Notes: a model not told the origin generated them from the letters alone. A DNA stretch of 6,399 nt from Oscillibacter sp. (GCA_017380995.1 JAFOCY010000226.1:1-6399); one strand, 5' to 3'. Shown: positions 1 to 5,654, numbered from the stretch's first letter. Made by a program: numbers and translations.

Positions 1-1
1 T

Positions 2-1225
2 ATGGCACAGAAGAAAAAGCTGTCCCTCACCGTCAAGATCACCATCAGCCTGGTGCTGGGCGTTATCGCAGGTTTGCTGCTGCAAGGCCGGTCCGATATC
101 GCCGTGACCTACATCAAACCTTTCGGCACCATTTACCTGAACCTCATCAAAATGGTGGTCGTCCCTGTGGTGCTGCTTTCCATTATGCAGGGCATCATTT
201 CCTTGCAGGATGTGCGCAAGGTAGGCTCCATCGGTGTGAAGACTGTGGCCTTCTATATGTGCACCACCGCCCTGGCCGTGACCCTGGGCCTCCTTTTTGC
301 CAACATTCTCAATGTAGGCGGCGGCTACGTCATCGCCACGGAAGACTTGGTGTATGAGGCCAAGGAAGCCCCCAGCTTCATTGATACCCTTGTCAACATC
401 TTCCCCTCCAACTTCTTCCAGCCCATGGCCAGCGCCAATATGCTTCAGGTCATTGTCATCGCCATCCTCTTTGGCTTTGGCATCATCCTGGCAGGGGAGA
501 AGGGCAAGGCCGCCCAGGAATTCGTGGACAGCTTTGCCGAGGTCTGCTTCAAGGTCATGGGTATGATCCTGCAGCTTTCCCCCATTGGCGTCTTTGCCCT
601 GATCTGCCCCGTGGTGGCCGAAAACGGCCCCGCCGTGCTGCTGCCCCTGCTGAAGGTCATCCTGGTTGCTTATGTGGGTTACATCTGCCACATGATCCTG
701 GTGTATTCCATGGCTGTGAAGGGCTTTGCCGGCATGAACCCCGTCACCTTCTTCAAGGGTATGAGCCGCCCCATCATGTTCGCCTTCTCCAGCGCTTCCA
801 GCGTAGGCACCCTGCCCTTCAATATGGAGGCCACCCAGAAGCTGGGCGCCCGCAAGTCCATTGCCAGCTTTGTCCTGCCCCTGGGCGCCACCATCAATAT
901 GGACGGCACCGCCATCTATCAGGGCGTGTGCGCCATCTTCATCGCGGAGATTTTCGGCATCGACCTGGGTCTGAGCCAGCAGCTGACCATCATCCTCACC
1001 GCTACGCTTGCCTCCATCGGCACCGCCGGCGTCCCCGGCTCCGGCATGATCATGCTGGCCATGGTGCTCCAGAGCGTGGGCCTGCCTGTGGAAGGCATCG
1101 CACTGGTAGCCGGCATTGACCGTATCCTGGACATGGGCCGCACCGTGGTCAATATCACCGGTGACGCTGCCTGCACCATCGTGGTGGACGCCTGGGAGAA
1201 AAAGCGGGAAGCCAAGCAGCAGTAA
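2..1225 (+). CDS. Dicarboxylate/amino acid:cation symporter (DAACS, glutamate transporter-like)
   Basis: This is a membrane carrier that imports an acidic amino acid or dicarboxylate together with Na+ or H+. The 407 aa length is normal for the family. The transport core is complete: a Ser-rich HP1 tip (SSASSVGTLP, about residues 263-272), the TM7 signature NMDGT (299-303), an HP2 tip with GVPGSG, and a TM8 with Asp373, Asp377, Arg380, Thr381, Asn384 and Asp388. These have the same spacing as Asp390, Asp394, Arg397, Thr398, Asn401 and Asp405 of archaeal GltPh. The arginine matching GltPh Arg397 favours an acidic amino acid (Glu/Asp) substrate, but cystine or C4-dicarboxylate carriers of the same family cannot be excluded. 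The N-terminus (MAQKKKLSLTVKITISL) looks like a genuine family start, with a basic cytoplasmic tail before TM1. The ATG lies at the window edge, so its ribosome binding site and promoter are not visible. A strong hairpin follows, so it is probably not co-transcribed with the next gene. Confidence 0.93.
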   Translation: MAQKKKLSLTVKITISLVLGVIAGLLLQGRSDIAVTYIKPFGTIYLNLIKMVVVPVVLLSIMQGIISLQDVRKVGSIGVKTVAFYMCTTALAVTLGLLFANILNVGGGYVIATEDLVYEAKEAPSFIDTLVNIFPSNFFQPMASANMLQVIVIAILFGFGIILAGEKGKAAQEFVDSFAEVCFKVMGMILQLSPIGVFALICPVVAENGPAVLLPLLKVILVAYVGYICHMILVYSMAVKGFAGMNPVTFFKGMSRPIMFAFSSASSVGTLPFNMEATQKLGARKSIASFVLPLGATINMDGTAIYQGVCAIFIAEIFGIDLGLSQQLTIILTATLASIGTAGVPGSGMIMLAMVLQSVGLPVEGIALVAGIDRILDMGRTVVNITGDAACTIVVDAWEKKREAKQQ

Positions 1226-1230
1226 TTTTG

Positions 1231-1260
1231 AAAGGACGGCCCACAGGGCCGTCCTTTTGT
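1231..1260 (+). terminator. Rho-independent terminator of the DAACS symporter
   Basis: A perfect 12-bp stem (AAAGGACGGCCC at 1231-1242 with its complement at 1246-1257) closes on a 3-nt ACA loop. It is followed by a short T-rich tail, TTTTGTCTT. It begins six bases after the symporter stop codon. The A-rich left foot pairs with the first Ts of the tail. Confidence 0.9.
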
Positions 1261-1261
1261 C

Positions 1262-1290
1262 TTGTATTTCCCCAAAAACCGTGCTAAACT
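1262..1290 (+). promoter_or_regulatory. Candidate sigma-A promoter of the Ptb-family gene
   Basis: TTGTAT (1262-1267), a 17-nt spacer and TAAACT (1285-1290), with a TGC extended -10 directly upstream (1282-1284). The -35 is a weak match to consensus, so the extended -10 would have to help. It starts immediately after the upstream terminator, about 50 nt before the start codon. The -35 merges into TTTCCCC at 1267-1273, an arrangement also seen at 3359 and 4845. Confidence 0.5.
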
Positions 1291-1340
1291 ATTACCAAAT
1301 CCGGAAAAACCCTTATTTTTAGAAAGAGGAGCGTTCATAT

Positions 1341-2249
1341 ATGGCACTGAAAAACTTCGACCAGATCGTGGAGCGGGCCAAGCAGTCTTTCCGTCCCCAG
1401 CGCGTTGTGATCGCCGGCGCCGACTCTGAAAACATCCTCCTGGGCGCTTTCCAGGCTCAGGACGCAGGCTTTGCCACCCCCATCCTGGTGGGCGAGGCAG
1501 CCAAGATCGAACCCATGCTGGAGCGTCTGGGCCTGAAGGATAAGCCCTACCGTCTGGTGGCTACCCAGCCCGGCGGTCTGGTGGCCCAGGCCGCCATTGA
1601 CCTGATCAACGCCGGCGAGGGCGATGTCCTCATGCGCGGCAACACCCAGACCCGCGAGTTCCTGATGCCCCTGCTGGACGAGAAGAACAGCCTGCGTACT
1701 GATAAGCGCCTGACCCACATCGACCTGGTGAGCATGCCTGAGTATCCCAAGCTCATCGCCATCGGTGATGTGACCGTCACCATTGAGCCCAATCTTCAGC
1801 AGAAAAAAGAGATCATCCAGGACATGGCAGAGATGCTCCACTCCATCGGCTACGACAAGCCCAACATCGCCCTGCTGTCCATGGTGGAGCATGTCAGCTT
1901 CCACATGAAGGATACCGTGGAGGCCCAGCGCCTGGTGATGGAGCACGACCAGCGCCCCATTACCGAGTGCAACCTGGTGGGTCCCATTGCCTACGACCTG
2001 ATCCTGTCCAAGGAGGCAGCCCGCCTCAAAGGCTATGACAATCCCTTGTGCGGCGAGTTTGACGGCATCGTGGCTCCCAGCCTCCTGGCCGGCAACCTCA
2101 TCGTCAAGTGCTGGCAGATGCACGCCCACGCCCGTACCTGCGGCGTGGTCATCGGCGCCAAGGTCCCCGTGGCCCTCACCTCCCGCAGCGACGACAAGGA
2201 CGTTGCCTTCCTGTCCCTGGCCTTCTGCGCCGCTCTGGGCCAGAAGTAA
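1341..2249 (+). CDS. Phosphate butyryltransferase/acetyltransferase family enzyme (Ptb-like)
   Basis: A predicted cytoplasmic phosphotransacylase that swaps CoA for phosphate on an acyl group (acyl-CoA + Pi = acyl-phosphate + CoA). Such enzymes normally feed an acyl kinase that makes ATP. The 302 aa length matches clostridial Ptb (about 300 aa) and a single PTA_PTB domain fills the protein. Visible family features are an N-terminal VVIAGADSENILLGA segment, the glycine turn APSLLAGN (245-252), and GAKVPVALTSRSD (272-284), which corresponds to the C-terminal GAKxPxxLTSRAD signature. Several motifs diverge: canonical DGPLALDN reads VGPIAYDL and PDIEAGN reads PSLLAGN. Acyl specificity therefore cannot be assigned, and I give no ptb symbol. 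The start is set by AGAGGAG at 1325-1331, nine bases before the ATG. No butyrate or acetate kinase gene is adjacent. Terminators on both sides indicate a single-gene unit. Family assignment is firm; the butyryl substrate is inference. Confidence 0.88.
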   Translation: MALKNFDQIVERAKQSFRPQRVVIAGADSENILLGAFQAQDAGFATPILVGEAAKIEPMLERLGLKDKPYRLVATQPGGLVAQAAIDLINAGEGDVLMRGNTQTREFLMPLLDEKNSLRTDKRLTHIDLVSMPEYPKLIAIGDVTVTIEPNLQQKKEIIQDMAEMLHSIGYDKPNIALLSMVEHVSFHMKDTVEAQRLVMEHDQRPITECNLVGPIAYDLILSKEAARLKGYDNPLCGEFDGIVAPSLLAGNLIVKCWQMHAHARTCGVVIGAKVPVALTSRSDDKDVAFLSLAFCAALGQK

Positions 2250-2262
2250 ATCTGCATACGCG

Positions 2263-2293
2263 AAAAGGACGGTCCAACGGACCGTCCTTTTTT
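2263..2293. terminator. Bidirectional terminator between convergent genes
   Basis: A perfect 13-bp stem (AAAAGGACGGTCC at 2263-2275 with its complement at 2279-2291) closes on an AAC loop. Read rightwards it ends in six Ts and stops the Ptb-like gene. Read leftwards it ends in four Ts (complement of 2263-2266) and lies four bases past the stop codon of the membrane protein at 2297-3016. It probably serves both genes. Confidence 0.9.
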
Positions 2294-2296
2294 CTT

Positions 2297-3016
2297 TCAG
2301 CGCAGTTTCTGACAATATTGGGTGCAAAGCTTATCCGTACACTCCGAGCATTTCAGCGCCGCATTGGAGTGCTCCCAGAACCGCTCGGGATACAGCATCA
2401 CGCACAGCTCCCACACCAGCCACGCCGCCAAAGCCAGCACTACCAGGGAGATAGCGTAAAACCCACCCAGGAAGATCAACGGGGAAAACATCATCAGATG
2501 ATCCCAGTTGAAAATGCGGCAGGTGGTGCAGCAGCGGGTACGCATCATCAATCGGAAGGGACACCATACCAGCACACAGATCAGGTCACATACGTAAAAG
2601 AACACCGAGATCATGAACAGCCCGATGGGGCTGATGTACCCACCCCCATACAAAAGGCCGATCACAGCAATGAGGGCGCACCAGAGAAGAAACACTCTGT
2701 ATGCCGCTCTGGTGGTGGAAATGACATATCTGCGCAAAGATTCATAGTTGATCTTCTCCCGGATGGGCCGGAACCGGTTTGCAAACAGCTTCTGGGATCC
2801 CAGGGGCACCTTGTTTTTAATGGGAACGATCTGGAGGACCATATCTCCCACCCAAACGGCCCAAAGAAGGTGCAGGGGAGAGAGGGTTCGGAAGAAATTC
2901 ATCCCTTCCAGGATGTCATAGGTCTGGGGCGCTTTGATCCATGCCAGCAGGCAAAGCGCCAGAACAACGATCCGTCCCGCCAGACGCCAAACATATCTCT
3001 TTCTTGTTTTCGACAT
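2297..3016 (-). CDS. Uncharacterised Cys-rich polytopic membrane protein
   Basis: A 239 aa protein I cannot assign to a named family. Hydrophobic segments lie at about 13-30, 47-65, 106-124 and 128-151, with a long stretch at 174-209 that may be one or two helices. The N-terminus (MSKTRKR) and the very basic loop 66-107 suggest both are cytoplasmic by the positive-inside rule. Two cysteine groups stand out: Cys152 followed by CCTTC (162-166) just after the fourth segment, leading into FNWDH (169-173), and a C-terminal C-x2-C-x4-C-x3-C at Cys223, 226, 231 and 235. Such clusters could bind a metal or iron-sulfur centre or form disulfides; that is inference. The start is supported by AAAGAGGGA (complement of 3020-3028) just upstream of the ATG. 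It sits only 32 nt after the tRNA terminator, with no clear promoter of its own. That it is a real gene is supported by the ribosome site, the membrane-protein composition and the terminator after its stop. Confidence 0.82.
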   Translation of the reverse strand: MSKTRKRYVWRLAGRIVVLALCLLAWIKAPQTYDILEGMNFFRTLSPLHLLWAVWVGDMVLQIVPIKNKVPLGSQKLFANRFRPIREKINYESLRRYVISTTRAAYRVFLLWCALIAVIGLLYGGGYISPIGLFMISVFFYVCDLICVLVWCPFRLMMRTRCCTTCRIFNWDHLMMFSPLIFLGGFYAISLVVLALAAWLVWELCVMLYPERFWEHSNAALKCSECTDKLCTQYCQKLR

Positions 3017-3048
3017 ACGATCCCTCTTTACGCTGTCAGGATTTTAAG

Positions 3049-3084
3049 GAAAAAGACGAGTTTCAAACGAAACTCGTCTTTTTC
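3049..3084 (-). terminator. Terminator of the tRNA-Thr/tRNA-Tyr unit
   Basis: A 16-bp perfect stem (arms 3049-3064 and 3069-3084) around a 4-nt loop. Read on the minus strand it starts one base after the tRNA-Tyr CCA end, and its descending arm ends in five Ts followed by CCTTAAAAT. Its T-run also exists on the plus strand, so it could work in either direction. It lies directly upstream of the membrane protein gene at 2297-3016. Confidence 0.88.
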
Positions 3085-3169
3085 TGGTGGGGGAAGGTGG
3101 ATTCGAACCACCGAAGTCAGTGACAACAGATTTACAGTCTGCCCCATTTGGCCGCTCTGGAATTCCCCC
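3085..3169 (-). tRNA. tRNA-Tyr (GUA anticodon)
   Basis: An 85-nt class II tRNA that reads UAU/UAC codons. The acceptor stem GGGGGAA pairs fully with UUCCCCC, the discriminator is A, and the CCA end is encoded (complement of 3085-3087). The anticodon stem GCAGA/UCUGU holds the loop CUGUAAA, with the anticodon as the complement of 3133-3135. A 13-nt variable region forms the long arm typical of bacterial tRNA-Tyr, and the T-arm GGUGG-UUCGAAU-CCACC pairs perfectly. It lies 13 nt downstream of tRNA-Thr and shares its promoter. Confidence 0.98.
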
Positions 3170-3182
3170 ATATGAACTTTTT

Positions 3183-3258
3183 TGGAGCTGGTGGACGGAT
3201 TCGAACCCCCGACCTGCTGATTACAAATCAGCTGCTCTACCAGCTGAGCTACACCAGC
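3183..3258 (-). tRNA. tRNA-Thr (UGU anticodon)
   Basis: A 76-nt tRNA. The acceptor GCUGGUG pairs with CACCAGC, the discriminator is U, and CCA is encoded (complement of 3183-3185). The D-stem GCUC/GAGC and anticodon stem GCUGA/UCAGC are intact. The loop UUUGUAA carries anticodon UGU (complement of 3223-3225), which reads ACA and probably other ACN codons. The T-loop is canonical, but the T-stem GGGGG/CCGUC has a G51-G63 mismatch (positions 3208 and 3196) next to a G50-U64 wobble. It is the first gene of a Thr-Tyr unit. Confidence 0.96.
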
Positions 3259-3277
3259 AGTTCCAGCAACAGATAGA

Positions 3278-3340
3278 ATATTACCACGGAGCCTCTTATT
3301 TGTCAACCACTTTTTCTGAAATTCTTTTCATTTTTTTATT
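3278..3340 (-). promoter_or_regulatory. Strong promoter of the tRNA-Thr/tRNA-Tyr unit with AT-rich upstream element
   Basis: On the minus strand there is a perfect -35 TTGACA (complement of 3301-3306), a 17-nt spacer and TAATAT (complement of 3278-3283), preceded by TGG as a possible extended -10. The predicted start is near 3271, about 13 nt before tRNA-Thr. The 35 bases upstream of the -35 (3307-3340) are very A-rich on this strand (AAATAAAAAAATGAAAAG), resembling the UP element expected at stable-RNA promoters. Confidence 0.85.
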
Positions 3341-3358
3341 TCCCGGGCAATGTAGTCC

Positions 3359-3387
3359 TTGCTTTTCCCCTTCCGCCATGATAGGAT
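3359..3387 (+). promoter_or_regulatory. Candidate promoter of the YuiF-like carrier
   Basis: TTGCTT (3359-3364), a 17-nt spacer and TAGGAT (3382-3387), preceded by TGA (3379-3381) as an extended -10. The expected start is near 3394, about 50 nt before the ATG. Both hexamers are imperfect. Support comes mainly from spacing and from its likeness to the promoter at 4845, with which it shares TTGnnTTTCCCC and GATAGGAT at identical offsets. The rest of the 3259-3444 gap holds the divergent tRNA promoter; I see no small gene there. Confidence 0.55.
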
Positions 3388-3444
3388 GATACTCGGCTAA
3401 TTTATTACTCTGATAAATCAACAAAGAGAGAAGGAGCTCCTTTC

Positions 3445-4767
3445 ATGTCCATTTTGTCCAACCCTGTGCTGGTCAGCGTTGTTGTGCTGTGCCTGCTGTG
3501 TCTTTGTAAGCTCAATGTCCTGATGTCCCTGGTTCTCTCAGCCCTTACCGGCGCTGTCCTGGCAGGCATCTCCATTCCCACTGCCATGTCTATTCTTTGC
3601 GACGGTTTCGGGGCCAATGCCGGTACCGCCCTGGCCTACATCTTCCTGGGCACCTTTGCCTCCGCCGTTGCGCAGACCGGCCTTGCGGACATGATGAGCA
3701 AGAAGCTCTCCCGCGTGATGGGCAAAAGCGGCACAGTGCTGCTGGTGGTTCTGGCCGGCGTTGCCTGCCTTTCTCAAAACCTCATCCCCGTCCACATCGC
3801 CTTTATCCCTATCATGATCCCGCCCATGCTTTCCCTGCTGAACCAGCTCCGGGTGGACCGCCGGGCCGCTGCCTGCTCCCTGGCCTTTGGTCTGAAGGCT
3901 CCCTATATCTGCATCCCCTTTGGCTTTGGCGCCATCTTTATGGGCATTATCGCCGATAACATGACCGCCAACGGCATGACCATCAACGGCGAGGCTGTCA
4001 CCATTTCCGACGTGGCCCGGTACAACTGGATCCTAGGCCTTGCCATGCTCTTAGGCCTCTTCATCGCCATCTTCTTTACTTACCGCCGCCAGCGTGTCTA
4101 CCAGGACCGCAAGGTGGATACCTCCATGACGGAGGCCGTTTCCGACAAGCTGACCAAGGCCCATATCGTCACCATTTTGGCCATTGTGGCTGTGGTGGCT
4201 GTTCAGGTCCTCAGCGAGTCCCTGGCCCTCAGCGCCCTTTGCGGCGTGCTGGTGATGATCCTGGGCGGCGCCATCCCCTGGAAGCAGGTGGATGAAAACT
4301 TTGCAAGCGGCATCCGTCTGATGGGCATGATCGCCATGATCATGCTGGTAGCCGGCGGCTACGCCGAGGTCATGAAGGCCACCGGCTCTGTGAACGCCCT
4401 GGTGGAGGCCGCCGTTGTGATCATGGGCGGCAGCAAGTGGGTGGCCGCCGTGGTCATCACCCTCATCGGTTTGCTGGTCACCATGGGTATCGGCAGCTCC
4501 TTCTCCACCGTTCCCGTTCTGGCGGTCCTGTATGTGCCCCTTTGCAGCCGCATGGGCTTTTCTCCCGCGGCTACCATCCTCCTGATGTCTGCCGCCGCTG
4601 CCCTGGGCGATGCCGGTTCCCCCGCTTCCGACACCACCCTTGGCCCCACCTCCGGCCTCAACGCCGACGGCCAGCACGACCACATCTGGGATACCTGCGT
4701 GCCCACCTTCCTCCACTTCAACATTCCCCTGATGCTGGTTTCCATCGTAGTCTCCCAATTCATCTGA
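3445..4767 (+). CDS. YuiF/NhaC-like Na+/H+ antiporter-family carrier (putative amino acid transporter)
   Basis: A 440 aa integral membrane protein with roughly 11-12 hydrophobic segments, belonging to the Na_H_antiporter (NhaC-like) family as typified by B. subtilis YuiF (of similar size). Members are annotated as Na+/H+ antiporters or as amino acid permeases; the sequence does not reveal the substrate. Family marks are the N-terminal Na_H_antiport_2-type region, LIPVHIAFIPIMIPP (113-127), and the highly conserved C-terminal block running from Asp389 (DAGSPASD, then TLGPTSGLNADGQHDH) to about residue 429. The latter is rich in Asp, Ser and His residues that could bind the cation and substrate. 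A hydrophilic loop at about 168-185 separates two halves. The start is set by AAGGAG at 3431-3436, eight bases before the ATG. It has its own candidate promoter and a hairpin after the stop, so it appears monocistronic. Its promoter resembles that of the downstream repressor gene, which suggests shared control. Confidence 0.9.
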   Translation: MSILSNPVLVSVVVLCLLCLCKLNVLMSLVLSALTGAVLAGISIPTAMSILCDGFGANAGTALAYIFLGTFASAVAQTGLADMMSKKLSRVMGKSGTVLLVVLAGVACLSQNLIPVHIAFIPIMIPPMLSLLNQLRVDRRAAACSLAFGLKAPYICIPFGFGAIFMGIIADNMTANGMTINGEAVTISDVARYNWILGLAMLLGLFIAIFFTYRRQRVYQDRKVDTSMTEAVSDKLTKAHIVTILAIVAVVAVQVLSESLALSALCGVLVMILGGAIPWKQVDENFASGIRLMGMIAMIMLVAGGYAEVMKATGSVNALVEAAVVIMGGSKWVAAVVITLIGLLVTMGIGSSFSTVPVLAVLYVPLCSRMGFSPAATILLMSAAAALGDAGSPASDTTLGPTSGLNADGQHDHIWDTCVPTFLHFNIPLMLVSIVVSQFI

Positions 4768-4770
4768 TAC

Positions 4771-4802
4771 AAACAGCCGTCCCAAAAGGGCGGCTGTTTT
4801 TC
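4771..4802 (+). terminator. Rho-independent terminator of the YuiF-like carrier
   Basis: The left arm AAACAGCCGTCCC (4771-4783) pairs with GGGCGGCTGTTT (4788-4799) around an AAAA loop. This gives 12 bp with one bulged T at 4780. A run of Ts follows the stem. It starts four bases after the stop codon. Confidence 0.88.
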
Positions 4803-4820
4803 TGTTACTTTTCTTTACTT

Positions 4821-4837
4821 TCACAAGTTTCCTGTGA
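4821..4837. promoter_or_regulatory. Inverted repeat TCACA-N7-TGTGA, possible operator
   Basis: Perfect 5-bp arms (4821-4825 and 4833-4837) flank a 7-nt centre, ending eight bases before the -35 of the repressor gene. The position suits an operator, but the arms are short and the symmetry does not extend. Binding by the adjacent repressor is inference. Confidence 0.25.
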
Positions 4838-4844
4838 GGAAGAA

Positions 4845-4873
4845 TTGACTTTCCCCCGGAAATCCGATAGGAT
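4845..4873 (+). promoter_or_regulatory. Candidate promoter of the XRE-S24 repressor gene
   Basis: TTGACT (4845-4850, one mismatch to consensus), a 17-nt spacer and TAGGAT (4868-4873). The expected start is near 4880, about 30 nt before the ATG. The spacer contains the inverted repeat TTTCC-CCC-GGAAA (4850-4862), well placed for a repressor to block polymerase. The -35 flank TTTCCCC and the GATAGGAT -10 also occur at 3359-3387. Confidence 0.65.
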
Positions 4874-4908
4874 ATACTTGTCAACATCTATGAAAAGGAG
4901 GGACCGTT

Positions 4909-5652
4909 ATGACCTTTGGAGCGCGCTGCCGCGCCCGCCGGGAAGAACTGGGCATGAGCCGTGCGCAGTTAGCCGCTGTGCTGGGCGTATCTCTTTCCGC
5001 CATCAGCAACTACGAGACCGGCGTCAGCTTCCCGAAGGAAAATCTGCTTCTGCGGCTTTTTGATGCCCTGCAAACGGACCCCAACACCCTTTTTCAGGAC
5101 CACTACCGCGGCGGCAAGGATATCCTCAGCCGCAGTGAACGGACGCTGATCCAGCGCTCCCGCGCCCTTTCCCCCAAGGGCCGGGAAGCCCTTCTCTCCG
5201 TGGCGGACACGCTCTGCGCCGCCCAGGAGGAGGCGGCCCCTGCCCAGACGGAGCCCCGGGTCATTCCCCTGTACCATTCCAGCGCCGCCGCAGGCTATGC
5301 TGCCCCTGTATTCGGGGAGGATTTTGACTATATCCCCGTAGAAGACGATGTCCCCCCGGGCGCGGAGTTCGCCGTGCGTATTCAGGGCGACTCCATGACC
5401 CCCTTCATCGAGGACGGAGAAATCGTCTATGTGAACCACGATCCTTTGCAGCCGGGAGATATAGGCATTTTCTGGCTGGACGGTGATATGCTCTGCAAGC
5501 AGTACCACAAGGACCCCGCCGGGGTGGTATACCTCTTCTCCTTGAACCGGGCCAGGGCGGACGCCGATGTGGTCCTTACCCCCTCCAGCGGCCGGAGACT
5601 GGCCTGTTTTGGCCGTGTGATTCTCCACGCCCCGCCGCTTCCCGGAATGTAA
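4909..5652 (+). CDS. XRE-family repressor with S24 (LexA/CI-like) self-cleavage domain
   Basis: A predicted DNA-binding repressor that inactivates itself by autocleavage. The 247 aa protein has an N-terminal HTH_3/XRE domain (about 4-62; MSRAQLAAVLGVSLSAISNYE is the helix-turn-helix), a linker of about 63-116, and a C-terminal S24 peptidase domain (117-235). The catalytic serine is Ser162 in QGDSM and the general-base lysine is Lys197 in MLCKQYH, 35 residues apart, close to the LexA spacing. Ala128-Gly129 in SSAAAGYAA is the likely scissile bond. All three elements are intact. Proteins of this build include phage CI repressors and chromosomal regulators such as lactococcal HdiR; canonical LexA has a different N-terminal domain. 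AAGGAGGG at 4895-4902 lies six bases before the ATG. No phage genes flank it, so a role as a cellular stress or DNA-damage regulator is plausible but inferred. Inverted repeats around its promoter suggest autoregulation. Confidence 0.93.
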   Translation: MTFGARCRARREELGMSRAQLAAVLGVSLSAISNYETGVSFPKENLLLRLFDALQTDPNTLFQDHYRGGKDILSRSERTLIQRSRALSPKGREALLSVADTLCAAQEEAAPAQTEPRVIPLYHSSAAAGYAAPVFGEDFDYIPVEDDVPPGAEFAVRIQGDSMTPFIEDGEIVYVNHDPLQPGDIGIFWLDGDMLCKQYHKDPAGVVYLFSLNRARADADVVLTPSSGRRLACFGRVILHAPPLPGM

Positions 5653-5654
5653 TC

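Noticed and set aside
1258..1340. Possible riboswitch or leader in front of the Ptb-like gene
   Set aside because: Only about 80 nt, no paired structure beyond the upstream terminator, and a simple promoter plus ribosome site accounts for the space.
1335..2327. Long 330-codon open frame on the minus strand opposite the Ptb-like gene
   Set aside because: It is low-complexity (rich in Gly, His, Gln, Val, Leu), is the mirror of GC-rich third positions of a clear enzyme gene, and its start end runs across the shared terminator.
2108..3175. 355-codon plus-strand open frame spanning the end of the Ptb-like gene, the membrane protein and part of tRNA-Tyr
   Set aside because: It overlaps a terminator, a better-supported minus-strand gene and a tRNA. 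The translation has no domain character and there is no fitting start site.
3085..3258. tRNA genes as a phage attachment site, given the CI-like repressor nearby
   Set aside because: No integrase, no duplicated tRNA 3' end in the window and no phage genes. The repressor is separated by a housekeeping carrier.
3341..3348. CCCGGG palindrome between the tRNA and carrier promoters
   Set aside because: A six-base palindrome is too short to support a site, and it is not repeated in the other intergenic regions.
3087..3389. Short plus-strand frame over the two tRNA genes
   Set aside because: The sequence is explained base by base by two tRNAs on the other strand; the frame is accidental.
4051..4887. 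278-codon minus-strand frame opposite the YuiF-like carrier
   Set aside because: His/Gly-rich antisense shadow of a conserved membrane protein that also runs through that gene's terminator.
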